This document shows, piece by piece, positions 45,961-56,501 of a DNA stretch of 64,000 nucleotides. A program made the translations under genes and the position numbers. Below the pieces are notes generated by a model. The model worked only from the letters and a program-made list of their open reading frames with translations, did not search any database and was not told where the DNA came from. This stretch comes from Saprospiraceae bacterium. GTDB lineage: Bacteria; Bacteroidota; Bacteroidia; Chitinophagales; Saprospiraceae. The first letter of the stretch is position 1; the number at the start of each line of letters is the position of its first letter. The stretch lies in the NCBI GenBank assembly GCA_016717105.1, contig JADKGF010000032.1:1-64000 (forward strand), given 5' to 3'.

Positions 45961-46017
45961 TCACATGATCATGTGACAAGCAAAATTTTTTTGGTACTGA
46001 AAACAGGCATAATTTTG
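45961..46017 (+). promoter_or_regulatory. Shared operator plus promoter, copy 4
   Basis: TCACATGATCATGTGA (45961-45976) is a perfect 16 bp palindrome here. It is followed by the T-run, GGTACTGAAAACAGGCA and the -7 box TAATTTTG (46010-46017); spacing 49 bases. The rest of 45696-45960 is non-coding. Confidence 0.82.
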
Positions 46018-46048
46018 TCGATATTCGATCAACTTTAAAATTTTGCAC

Positions 46049-49000
46049 ATGAGACTTCTTTTCTTCCTTTTGTTGTTTGTGACATTTACATGCCGACTAT
46101 CCAGTCAGATTTCTATCATTGGACCAGCGACACCGGCCGGTGATTGGACAACCGATTTTACACTTACACAAGATGCTTCCAATGTTTTTATTTGGTATGG
46201 AACATTCAGTTTGTCAGCAAATGAATTGAAGTTTAGGCTTAATTATGATTGGGCAACAAATTATGGTAGTGCATCTTGGCCTAATGGTATAGGAATTCTT
46301 AATGGTCCGAGTATTGTAGTCCCACTCGCTGGTACATATACCATTACATTCAATCAATGGAATCAAGCTTATAGCTTTACACTGATAGATGCTGAGTTTG
46401 TGGGCGTCGGTACTACATCACCCATAGAGAAACTCGACGTAGCTGGTAATATTAGGTTGATTGGAGAGATAAAACCCGGCGGTCAAAGTGGTACTGCAAA
46501 TCAAGTGCTGACATCCAATGGTGCTGGCAGCATGACATGGTCTAATGCTTCGACTATTTCGGCGACAGATCAAATCATAGATGCAGATAATGATACCAGA
46601 GTCACCGTAGAAGATGCACCAGATAACGACTTGGTTAGAATATATCTTGCAGGAGTGCCCAAGCTTGAGTTGGATGGAAATATGATAAAACCTTTGAATA
46701 GCAATTTAGCAACCTATCTCGGTAATGGTGCTGGAGCAAATACAACCGGAAATGGTAACACCTTTATTGGAAATCAAGCAGGAAATGCAAATAACGCTGG
46801 GGCATGGAATACTGCCTTAGGTACCAGAACACTGCTAAATAGTGCGTCAGGAGATGGCAATGTGGCTATTGGTGCCGATGCTTTGCGCACACAAAATGGC
46901 ATAAGCAATAATATAGGCATAGGAACAGGTGCAGGGTATAACGCTACTGAAGGTGGTAACGTGTTCATAGGAGGAAATGCAGCAAATAATAAAAGTAGTG
47001 GGAATGGCAATACCATCATCGGTGATAATTCTGGTTTTAATAGTACTACTGGTAGCAGCAATGTGTTTTTGGGAGCAAGTGCAGGATATAGTGTCACAAG
47101 TGGTAACAATGTACTGATCGGTGCCTCTGCAGGTCGTAATGGCAGCGGATTGACCAATGACAATATCATCATTGGAAAAAGTGCTGGATACGACTTGGCT
47201 GGAGGAGACAATACAATCCTGGGTACTGGTGCTGCTTTTTCAGGCAGTGCTGCGAATGGAAATGTCGTCATAGGAAAGGATGCGGGTTACGAATTAGTGG
47301 GCTCAGATAATACAATTATTGGAAAACAAGCAGGCTATAATAATGCGGGCAACTTTAATGTAATTTTTGGTAAAGATGCAGGTTATAGTAATACAAGCGA
47401 TGGGAACACGATGATTGGATTTCAAAGTGGATACAATAACAATGGACTTAATAATGTGTTCTTAGGAAGAAGTGCAGGTGCAAACGAGACAGGGAGCAAT
47501 AAACTTTATATAGACAACTCAAATGCCAACAAAGATAATGCACTAATTTATGGGGATTTTAATGCCGATAGCCTTTTGCTCAATGGTAAAACGCTTGTAA
47601 AAAATCAATTGGGTGTAAAAGGTATAGGTGACTTGACAGGCATTGAACTTGGATACAACAATGCGTCTAAACAATCTGATGCTGGAAAAGTACAATATGG
47701 TGGATTCGGAGGAAGTGATCATGTTGTAAATATAATAGGTGGTGGCACTGATCCTGTGGGTGCAGATAGAAAGGTGAAAATTTGGGCAGAAGGAGGTAGT
47801 GAGATGACTGGAAGCCTATCTGTCACGGGAAGAATAAAACTTGGGGATGATAATAATACGACGATCCGGAGGAACAGTCCGATGGAATGATGTAGGTGGC
47901 AAGATTTTGAAGGATATGATGGTAGTGGTCAGTGGAGATCACTAACAAAAAGTCAATCTGTCAATGGCAGAATAATACTCGGTGATGATACAATGATAAA
48001 CTAACTGCAGGCAGTGATGGAATACCGCAAGAATGACTTTGAGGTTTTGTTTCTATCAACGGAGATTTTGACAATCGTTGGGGAGTTTGATGACGATATT
48101 GGCAGCAACAAGGATACAAGGTCCTGCATATATCAGTATAGAAAATCCGGATATGCCATGGACAGAATGAGCTTGTTTACCGGGGCAGATGGGTCAAATG
48201 ATTTGGGGATAATTTTGGTTACTCTGTTATTTATCAGTGGTGATAATGCGATCTGCATGGGCGTATGGCGACGACATTGGCAGCAACATGAATCAAGGTT
48301 CTGCCTATATTTTCGTTAGGTCCGACAATACCTGGACACAGCAAGCCAAGCTTACCGTGGCAGATGGGGCGACTGATGATAATTTTGGTTACTCTGTTAG
48401 TATCAATGGTGATTATACAATATTGAGGGGAAAACCATAACGATTTTGACTCTAGATGCAAATCTGCATTGGTCTTTGTGGTAGGGGTAGGCTCTTCTTG
48501 GATAAAGCATTCTAAGTTTATACCCAGCAGATCCGAGCCCATTTATGAGGTTTGAGGATAGAGTTTCCATAAGTGGTTTTTATGTTTTGCATTGGGGCAC
48601 AACATAATCAAACAGGTGCTAATTTGAATCAAGGATATGCAAATTTATTTTATACATTATGGTAATTCTTGGACACAGCAAGCCAAACTTATTGCGTCCG
48701 ATGGGGCTGGTGATGACCGCTTTGGCTCTTCTGTCTCCATTAGTGGAGATTATGCGATGATAGGGGCATATTTTGATGATGTTGGCGATAATTCTAATCA
48801 AGGTTCTGCCTATATCTTCTATAGAAAGGGAACTACTTGGTCATTGCAAACAACATTAGTTTCAGAAAATGGCGATGCAAATGATAATTTTGGTAGTTCA
48901 GTCTCTATTTATGGGGAATTTGCGCAAAAAAGGACTCAATTTAGTTCTTGCAAAGCCTTTTATAGAAATAATATGGAATGGATTCAGAAAGCAATATTAC

Positions 49001-49101
49001 AACCCAATCCTATTCAACAATTTTGTGAATTTGGTGAAAGTGTTTGTATTAGAAACAGAATTGTTGCATACTGTTTTATGATATTAGCCCGACTATACTG
49101 A
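46049..49101 (+). pseudogene. Secreted fibre-like protein fused to a decayed FG-GAP repeat region
   Basis: ATG 46049 (after a TTG-CAC) opens a signal peptide and SusE/F-like N-domain almost identical to the 39177 protein (ISIIGPATPAGDWTTDFTL). Residues about 200-490 are short beta-helix-like repeats (GNTFIGNQAGNANNAG; NVFLGASAGYSVTSG). The frame ends at 47890. Beyond, peptides in changing frames are clear: GGTVRWNDVGG, GQWRSLTKSQSVNGRIILGD, then FG-GAP units such as DNFGYSVSINGDYTI and DRFGSSVSISGDYAMIGAYF up to 49101. I count at least eight frame changes between 47860 and 49100. The N-terminal 600 residues could still be made. Confidence 0.72.
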
Positions 49102-49226
49102 TCAAGGAAAGTTTTCATTTTTGGACAATAGTTTCAATTAAAATAATTTTGAAAAATTAAGGCATGTCTGTTTTCCAAATTAAGATATTTATAGGTATTT
49201 TATCATTCATCATTTTTCATTAAAAA

Positions 49227-49283
49227 TCACATCATCATGTGACACGCTAAATTTTTTTGACACTGAAAACAGGCATAATTTTG
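49227..49283 (+). promoter_or_regulatory. Shared operator plus promoter, copy 5
   Basis: TCACATCATCATGTGA (49227-49242), T7 run, GACACTGAAAACAGGCA and the -7 box TAATTTTG (49276-49283); spacing 49 bases. Confidence 0.82.
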
Positions 49284-49317
49284 CAATTAAATGTATAGTC
49301 AACAAAATAGTAACAGT

Positions 49318-52214
49318 ATGAAACGCTTAACAATAATCTTCCTAGCTATGGTCCCTTTTATGTCAATGAATGCGGCTGACATCGTCTGGGATGGGGGAGG
49401 CAATGGTACTGATTGGTCTGATGTGAATAATTGGGATTGTAATTGTATGCCGGCATCAGGTGATAATGTAACCATTCCATCCGCATACATCGCCACCACG
49501 GTAATTGTTACTGGGAGTGTCACTGTTGGTAATTTATATTGCTATTCAGGCTTACAACTAAATAGTGGTGCCCAAATCACTGTCGCTGGACAATTCAGGA
49601 TGATAAATGGTGGAGATCTACAAGTGCAATCTGGTGCTACTATTGAGACCACGAGCCTAGCATTAGTATCAGTATCTGACATTTCAGGACAAATTTGGAA
49701 TGCAAATTTAAGTAACCTCGGTACCATCAATACCACAGAAATCTATTTGGAAGAAAGTTGTGACCCGAGCTTTCCATGTTTTACGGCGTTGACCAATGAT
49801 GGTACTATAAACACAACAGACTTGGGTATATCGTTTGGTGATTATTCTCAAGTCATCAATAACGGTAATATGACTTTGACTGGTTTGGTCGGAATCCAAA
49901 CATCATTGACAAGTTTAAATAATCAATTTACAAATAGTGGTAGTTTTTCAACCAATGTACCTAATTATTTTGGGCCAACTACCAATACGTCCTCGGGAAC
50001 ATTTACAATAGATAACTACATAAACTATTTTAATACTTATAATAATACATACAATTCTCCAGTAAAGGTATTATCTACATTTACCAATCAAGGTGCGATT
50101 AATATGACCAATCCACAATCCAATGCGCTTTATGGGATTCAGGTGTTACCAGCGGGATCTTTCATTTCAACGGGAACTTTAAACATAACGTCGGAAAGTT
50201 ATCCTATTCGCAATCAAGGCGTTTGTACTGTCGAAGGGACATCAGATTTTTATACCATAGGGTCTGCAACAAGTTTGGGAATTGAAAATACAGGTACATT
50301 CAATATTAATAATCAGGCTACTACTTTTAATTGTGCAAAAGCCTTTAATAATCTTAGTGGTGGGACTCTGAATATCGCTACTTGTAAACCAGTTGCTTTG
50401 CGTTATCTTTATAATGTAGGTACCGTAGTAAATAATGGAATCATTACCTTCGACCCAACTTCTACCACGGTCACACTTTCCAACTCCGGTTCCCTTACCA
50501 ATAATGGACTAATGATCAATAATCCTTATACAGTAAACTTGTCATCTGCACAAAACCAAGGTGCATTTGTACAGCGTATCTTAGGTCAAAAATGTGTAGG
50601 CACGGCTATCCCATCATTTATTTCTGGTGAGAAGGTCAATGTGAGCAATCCGACACGGAATTTTTACAGATGCCGCCTTGACCATTTCTGCTGGTACTTA
50701 CGATCTTAGTACCAATATATTTACACCATCAACGGCAGCCCTTGGTTTGACCAGTTTGTACATCGACCTGCAGTACCAATCATGTCCGGTAGAAGTGGTA
50801 GAAATTATATTCCAATATCCTATCAGCAATCCAAGTACCTGGTATTTAGATGCTGATTATGATGGTTATGGTGATCCCGCAGTTTCTACTACAGCTTGTG
50901 TTCAACCCTATGGATATGTAGCTAATAATACAGATTGTGATGATAATGATTATGCCGTTCATCCCGGAGCTACAGAAATCTGCAATGACAAAGATTATAA
51001 TTGTGATGGTATGATGACAGGGCCTGCGCCTGTATTATGGTATCAAGATGCTGATTATGACAACTATGGCAATCCTAGTGTCACTTTGCTTTCATGTACA
51101 TCCTGCCAATAGTACAGATTGTGATGACACAGATGGCAATGTTTACCCTGGCGCACCTGAGACATGTAGTGACAAAGACTACAATTGTGACGGTATGATC
51201 ACTGGCACCACGAGCCCAACGCTTTGGTATCAAGATGCCGATTATGATGGCTATCGCAATCCTAGTGTTACATTGCTTTCATGTACGCCACCATCTGGTT
51301 ATGTAAGTAATAATTCAGATTGTAACGATAATAATTTTAATGTGAATCCTGGCGCACCAGAAGTCTGTGATAATCTAGACAATAATTGTAATGGTATGGT
51401 GGATGAAGGACTCATGACTGGAACGGCAGTTTTTACTTTTGGTGCAATGAATAATTCTTGGAGTGAGCCAATGAATTGGAGTACCATGCAAGTGCCGGCA
51501 CCATGCTTTGATGTGATAATTCCAACACCATACAATGTGGTAGCTACGGGATCAGGCATTACTGCTAAATCCATAATGATCCAAGGAGGAGCATCACTAA
51601 CCTTTACAGGTGGTACTTCAACTATTCAAGGAGGAGCCACCTTTGGCATCAACAATTACGGGACCTTAAATATTACAAATAATAGTAACATTATAATTCA
51701 AAACACAGGTAATGGAATTGATAATCACGCCAATATACAATGTACTGGTGTCAACTCAATAACTATTACTCAGGTAACTCAGAACGCGATTCAAAATTTC
51801 TCAGGTGCCATCTTTATGGATAATGGTACTACAGGTTTGACCTTATTTAACATTACCGGAGACGGTATAAGTAATAGCGGGTCATTGACTAAAAATGGGA
51901 TTTTAAGTGGAAGTAATATCAATGGCGACTTGATATTCAACACTGGTACTTTTACAAATGGTGGAAATATTGATTTTCAAAATGGTACAAATTTTCCACA
52001 GTGGGTGATACACAATCAAGGTACATTCAATAATAACACGGGTGCTTATATATTATTTCCAACACCTTCTACTGGCGGCAATGTGTCCAATATGGGCATT
52101 TTAAATACGGCAGGCTCAACCATGAACAATAACGGTATCATGAATTTATTTGGGAATAGTATTTCTGGTAGCGGAACTTTTTACAATAATGGCGTAATAA
52201 ATGGCGGCCTTTAA
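49318..52214 (+). pseudogene. Large secreted protein with beta-helix-like regions and MopE-type metal-binding repeats, two frameshifts
   Basis: ATG 49318 (MKRLTIIFLAMVPFMSMNA) opens a signal peptide. The first ~440 residues are Asn/Gly/Thr-rich beta-helix-like repeats (DWSDVNNWDCNCMPASGDNV at the start). The frame breaks at a T5 run near 50665, where a shift restores FTDAALTISAGTYDLS. Three MopE-like repeats follow (DADYDGYGDPAVST, NTDCDDNDYAVHPGATEICN; DTDGNVYPGAPETCSDKDYN; NDNNFNVNPGAPEVCDNLDN). Between repeats 1 and 2 there is a second break (about 51100) where one CTPPSGYV-type linker is mostly missing. A second beta-helix-like region ends at 52214. Whole length would be about 965 residues. 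No sorting domain is seen. Confidence 0.75.
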
Positions 52215-52260
52215 TACACTATTAAATACCGATTGTAATAGTCAATTAAATCAAAGTATC

Positions 52261-52656
52261 ATGAAAGTACTAAAATCAAATATAAATAGCCAAGAAAGAT
52301 TTTTACTAAAGTCAGAAGTAACTTTGCCTCAAGCCATAAAAGCATCAGGAAGATTGATGATTCCTATTCCTGGTGGTTTTTGCTGTTGTATGTCTGATGA
52401 AATCTTGTATATGAAAGCGGAGAGTAATTATACAGAAATTTACTTTACCAATGGTACTAAAAAATTGCTTTCCAAGACGTTAAGAATTTTAGAAGACTTG
52501 CTCCCAGCCCATAAATTTTTTAGAGTGCATAAAAGTTATGTAGTCAATGCGTCGCATATAATCGAAGTAATGATGACAATGGAAACAAACGTTGTCAAAC
52601 TTTCGAATGGTGCTACTTTGCCTATAAGCAGGGAGAAAAAACACTTATTTTATTGA
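52261..52656 (+). CDS. Stand-alone LytTR DNA-binding protein
   Basis: 131 residues from ATG 52261 (the upstream part of the frame overlaps the preceding gene). LytTR core: DEILYMKAESNYTEIYFTNG, KKLLSKTLRILEDLL and FFRVHKSYVVNASHIIEV, ending in PISREKKH. There is no receiver domain, and the N-terminus lacks the long helix of the 21950/24127 pair. It lies 46 bases downstream of the MopE-type surface gene, so it may be co-transcribed and feed back on surface-protein genes. That is inference from position. Confidence 0.87.
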   Translation: MKVLKSNINSQERFLLKSEVTLPQAIKASGRLMIPIPGGFCCCMSDEILYMKAESNYTEIYFTNGTKKLLSKTLRILEDLLPAHKFFRVHKSYVVNASHIIEVMMTMETNVVKLSNGATLPISREKKHLFY

Positions 52657-52694
52657 AATCCAATAAAATATAACTAGGATTTAAGTTTTAATAA

Positions 52695-52834
52695 TTATGC
52701 ATTTTTAGGTTTATTTAAGGTGTAGGTGTCAAAACCTAGCCTTTTTCTTGTTTTTTCTATCACTGCGATGAATGGATCAAAATTATCCGCTGTTGCACCT
52801 ACAGGATACATCTTGATATCAAATTGTTTGTATT
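52695..52834 (-). pseudogene. C-terminal gene fragment on the minus strand
   Basis: The frame KYKQFDIKMYPVGATADNFD, then PFIAVIEKTRKRLGFDTYTL and NKPKNA, stops at 52695-52697. No start is present, and coding sense ends at about 52834. Family unknown. It is a relic of a gene otherwise absent from the window. Confidence 0.45.
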
Positions 52835-52841
52835 TCAATTA

Positions 52842-52997
52842 ATGAGTCTGATGAGCTCAAAATCGACCATTTCTTCACCTGTAAAACTGAAAGATGGTAC
52901 ATCTCAGGAAGTAGATCTTGGGAAATATTATATCGAAAACGGTAGGATGCTTATTACTGGTGCCAATGGCGAAAAATTACTTTTGACCAAGCTGTAA
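52842..52997 (+). CDS. Possible small ORF (51 codons)
   Basis: ATG 52842 reads MSLMSSKSTISSPVKLKDGT, then YYIENGRMLITGANG and ends KLLLTKL. Residue use is protein-like, but there is no recognised family and no clear promoter. It could be a gene remnant like its neighbour on the other strand. Confidence 0.35.
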   Translation: MSLMSSKSTISSPVKLKDGTSQEVDLGKYYIENGRMLITGANGEKLLLTKL

Positions 52998-53032
52998 AAG
53001 AATGAAAACTTAAGTATGCTACGTAATTGGAG

Positions 53033-53765
53033 CTATTGAATGTAGAAATACCTCCAAATTTGAAATGTCGCTGTGAGCACGATGACGCCTAGCACAATAT
53101 ATCGAAAAACCTTCTCAGACGTAACTTTCAATATTTGTTTACCAACAAAACTTCCTATGATACTGATACCGATCAGAAAGGGAATCAGAAATAAAAATTG
53201 GCGGTCAAAATATCCATGGCTTATATATACTATGGCCCTGCTGAAGTCAACACCTAAATCGATTAAGGCAGAAGTCGCAATAAAAATATCTTTTGGTAAT
53301 AGAAATGCCGACAAAGTGATACCACGGATAGCGCCACCAGTACCTGCAATCCCAGCCAAGAACCCAGATGCCATACCACCGATAAACAGATTGGTGTCTG
53401 ACTGAACTATTTTTTTATTGAAATTTACCATTAAATATACAGCCAAAAACACCAAAAGGACATTCATGGCCAACTCTATACTTTTGTAGGTAGGAAAGTC
53501 GTAGCCATGCGCCTATGATGACAAAGATGACAGCAGGAATGCCCAGTTTTAAAGCAATATCTTTTTTTATGCCATTCCTAAACAGGGCAATCTTGGACAA
53601 ATTGCTGAAAACATGAAATACTGCAGTGATACCGAGCACGCTTTTGAAATCAAAAAATAGCGATGCTACGGGTACAAATAGTATGGACGATCCAAAACCT
53701 GAAACAGTTCCTAAGACCTCAGCGACAAATGCAAGAAAAATGAAAATATAATAATTTTCACTCAT
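53033..53765 (-). pseudogene. TauE/SafE-family membrane transporter, one frameshift
   Basis: The upstream frame (53765) has SENYYIFIFLAFVAEVLGTV, SGFGSSILFVPVASLFFDF and GITAVFHVFSNLSKI. The downstream frame (to 53033) has IGGMASGFLAGIAGTGGAIR, LDLGVDFSRA-like residues and LIPFLIGISIIGSFVGKQIL. They join near 53490 (SYLQK, then SIELAMNVLLVFLAVYL) with a one-base change. The joined protein has about 244 residues and 7-8 helices, normal for TauE/SafE, which export sulfite, sulfoacetate or related organosulfur anions. The substrate is not determinable. Confidence 0.82.
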
Positions 53766-53977
53766 TTATTTTCCTGTTTCATTTTATGTAGCCACATATA
53801 CATAGTTACAATCCATGTGAATACAAACAAAATGATAATCAGTGTCTTATATTGTTTTACATATTCATGAAAGTACATTCCCATTATTAAATATGCAGTG
53901 CCAATACAAATCTTAAGTGGGATAAATTCAAGATTTGACCAAGTGGTCTTTTTGTCGAAAATGTTCATATTAATCAT
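53762..53977 (-). CDS. Small two-helix membrane protein
   Basis: 71 residues. Two hydrophobic helices (about 21-36, ICIGTAYLIMGMYF, and 43-62, TLIIILFVFTWIVTMYMWL) with a short loop between. It overlaps both the TauE-like gene (ATGA) and the upstream channel-like gene (8 bases), so the three form one tight operon. No family is recognised. Confidence 0.72.
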   Translation of the reverse strand: MINMNIFDKKTTWSNLEFIPLKICIGTAYLIMGMYFHEYVKQYKTLIIILFVFTWIVTMYMWLHKMKQENK

Positions 53978-54320
53978 TTTGGGTGGTATCTTCTATATGT
54001 AAGATATGTAATAACCGATGGACAATAGGTGTAAATACTATGGCTGTAATCGTCAAAAAAGTAACGCCGCTATACAGGGCATACAGAGATGAAAATATCT
54101 TGGAGCTATCCGTTGTCATTTCATTGGTTGGTCCCATACCTGTCAGTATCAAACATGCCATTTGGAAACTATCGATCCACGACAAATTCCCATAATAACG
54201 ATATCCTATTACACCAATGATAATTGAAATCAGGATCAACAAAAAGGCAAAAAGGCTGTACCTAAGGAGCCGGATGGCAAATTTCTTATTGGATAAGATC
54301 TTTTGTGATTTATGTTCCAT
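53970..54320 (-). CDS. Two-helix membrane protein resembling an ion-channel pore domain
   Basis: 116 residues: helix 1 (about 22-43, LFAFLLILISIIIGVIGYRY), a re-entrant-like segment (SWIDSFQMACLILTGMGPTN) and helix 2 (about 83-104, YSGVTFLTITAIVFTPIV). This is the outline of a 2TM potassium-channel pore, with TGMGP where a T-V-G-Y-G filter would lie. The filter is not canonical, so K+ selectivity is doubtful. First gene of the TauE-like operon. Confidence 0.7.
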   Translation of the reverse strand: MEHKSQKILSNKKFAIRLLRYSLFAFLLILISIIIGVIGYRYYGNLSWIDSFQMACLILTGMGPTNEMTTDSSKIFSSLYALYSGVTFLTITAIVFTPIVHRLLHILHIEDTTQND

Positions 54321-54381
54321 ATAACTCCAAAATACGTGTATTACTTTACATCAATACCCAGTTTACCGATTTTGCGGGTAA

Positions 54382-55387
54382 TTATTGTATAACGGCGCCG
54401 TATTTCTCTACAAATTCCTTCATGTCACGTACCATATCTCGTGATCCCATCGCAATAGATGAAGTCTGATGCAAAGAGTGGATTTCCATCTCCATGACAC
54501 GTTCCAGTTTGCAGGTCATAGCAGTACCACCAGCTTGTTCGATAAGGAAGGCCATTGGATAACATTCGTATAAGAGACGAAGTTTTCCTTTGGGATATTT
54601 TCGGGTATTTGGGTACAAAAATATACCACCTTGGAACATAATGCGGTGGATATCTGATACCATACTGCCGATGTACCTGAGTCTATAATTGAGGTCTGAA
54701 CAATGGTCTATGTATCTTCGCATTTCAAGGTCAAATTTCAAGTAATATCCTTGATTTACGGAGTAGTAATTGCCAGCCTTTGGCATCTGGATATTGCGAT
54801 GGGATAGACAAAACTCGCCGATACTTGGATCAAGGTAAAACCATTCACACCATTACCTGTGGTATAGACCAATAGGGTAGAGGTGCCGTAAAGTACATAT
54901 CCTGCTGCAACCATTTCAGTACCTTTCTGCAAGAAGTCTTCCGATTTGCATGGTCCGTTGTCTGGACTTTTGCGCTTATACACACCAAAGATCGTCCCTA
55001 CTGAGACATTGACATCGATATTGGATGATCCGTCCAATGGGTCCATCACAACGACATATTGTGCTTTGGAAGTATCATTGGATTTAACGGGTATAAATTC
55101 CTGATTTTCCTCAGAAGCAATACCACAAACTTCGCCACTGTATGACAAAGTTTCTATAAATTTTTCATTGGCAAAGATGTCAAGCTTTGTACATCGTCAC
55201 CGGTGGAGTTGGTACTGCCTTCTACACCTAGGATGTTTACCAATCCAGCTTTATTGACTTCCCTATTGACAATTTTGGCTGCGATACCGATGTCGCGTAG
55301 CAAGCGACTGAAACTCCCTGATGAGCTTGGGTTTTCTTTTTCTGAGCGGATGATAAATTCATCGAGTGTAACAATTTTGTTGAACAT
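54382..55387 (-). pseudogene. fbp: Class 1 fructose-1,6-bisphosphatase, two frameshifts
   Basis: Three frames together give a normal-length (about 335 residue) gluconeogenic FBPase. The N-part (55387-55154) has LDEFIIRSEKENPSSSGSFS and RDIGIAAKIVNREVNKAG. The middle has the metal/phosphate motif VMDPLDGSSNIDVNVSVGTI. The C-part has GNYYSVNQGYYLKFDLE and FLIEQAGGTAM. Lesions lie at about 55180 (one G missing in what should read QSLDIFANEKF) and at about 54832 (one G missing before DPSIGEFCLSHRNIQ). Both are single-base losses in GG pairs. Loss of FBPase by two such events is less likely than assembly error. Confidence 0.9.
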
Positions 55388-55480
55388 TTTGGTTGGGTTT
55401 TATTAGTGACGTAAATATAGAGAAAAAGAAATAATTTCTAAAAATTCTACTTTTAATTAACAATTTTCGATTTATTTGCT

Positions 55481-56242
55481 TTACTCACAAGGCCAAACCC
55501 ATTGGTCGAGTGCATAAGATTTGTTTTTAAAGCTGTAATGCCACCATTCTGTACGGATGGATCCGAATCCATATTTTTCCATGGTGCTACGTAGTATCCA
55601 TCGGTGCCTTTTGACGGCATCTGTGTGAGCAGCATATCCATGATGTGCTTCTTTGCCGAAAAAGTCGAATGGTGTACCCATGTCTAGATCTCGTCCAGAT
55701 TTATCTGTTAATGTAAGATCTATAGCAAGACCACGGCTGTGCATGCTGCCTTTATTTGGCGGTGTGACGTAGTTTGGATCCGGTACGATGTCCCAAAGTC
55801 GCTGCTGATATGGCCCGGGCCTGTAGCAATCAAAAATCCTAATCCCATAACCATACTTCTCTTTGAGTTCGTCACGTATCAATCTCAATTGCTCCGCAGC
55901 TTCGGGCCTCATATAACATCGGGCACAATCGTAAATTTGTTTTTTTGTAAAATTGTCTGTGGATGCATATTTAAGATCCAAAATGAATCCTTCATTTGAT
56001 GTCAATTCTGACCAAGATTTTGAATTGGCTTTTGCCGGTTTAGCAGGTAAAGATTTTGTGGGCTCAGGGATATCTGTCAGCGTGTGTTTTGAAATGGTAT
56101 CCGGTACTATATTTTCTATATTTTCTGGTATTTCTGTCTTTTCAGAATTTTTTGTAGGTTTGTTTTCTAGCTTTGGTGCCTCTTTGCAACTCTGTAAAAT
56201 CAGAAAAAGCAAAATATATACTTGTGGTTTCAATGTATGCAA
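55481..56242 (-). CDS. D-alanyl-D-alanine dipeptidase lipoprotein (VanX/DdpX-like, M15D)
   Basis: 253 residues. A signal peptide with lipobox LILQSC (Cys19) gives a lipid-anchored protein. A Lys/Glu/Pro linker to about residue 75 follows, then the M15D zinc peptidase. The metal motifs are SMHSRGLAIDLTL (SxHxxGxAxD) and the EWWHYSF motif, with the catalytic Glu and third ligand. IRDELKEKYGYGIRIFDCYR matches VanX. The role is cell-wall recycling or D-Ala-D-Ala use. In Bacteroidota this is not evidence of vancomycin resistance by itself. Confidence 0.88.
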   Translation of the reverse strand: MHTLKPQVYILLFLILQSCKEAPKLENKPTKNSEKTEIPENIENIVPDTISKHTLTDIPEPTKSLPAKPAKANSKSWSELTSNEGFILDLKYASTDNFTKKQIYDCARCYMRPEAAEQLRLIRDELKEKYGYGIRIFDCYRPGPYQQRLWDIVPDPNYVTPPNKGSMHSRGLAIDLTLTDKSGRDLDMGTPFDFFGKEAHHGYAAHTDAVKRHRWILRSTMEKYGFGSIRTEWWHYSFKNKSYALDQWVWPCE

Positions 56243-56441
56243 TTGTATTTATCAGGAATATAAAATATCTTTAGGATTCAAGTAGTTGATAGTGATAAAA
56301 GTGAAATAAATTACTTATAATCAAAGGCAAAGATATATGTTATTTTTGGAATATGAAAATTTATTATAAAGCTAATTTGGAGTTAATATTTTGCTCTGTT
56401 TATTATATTTACTTTCATATAGCAAATTGCAAATAAAATGG

Positions 56442-56472
56442 CAAAAAAAAAGCCCCACTTGTTGGTGGAGCT
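56442..56472 (-). terminator. Rho-independent terminator after rplY
   Basis: On the minus strand AGCTCCAC (56472-56465) pairs with GTGGGGCT (56458-56451), followed by eight T. It lies 30 bases after the rplY stop. Confidence 0.85.
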
Positions 56473-56501
56473 CTTCTGTATCGTTCGTATAAAATGAATT
56501 A

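Noticed and set aside
55481..56242. Vancomycin-resistance gene cluster
   Set aside because: Only a VanX-like lipoprotein dipeptidase is present; there is no VanH, ligase or VanRS, and such dipeptidases are ordinary in Bacteroidota.
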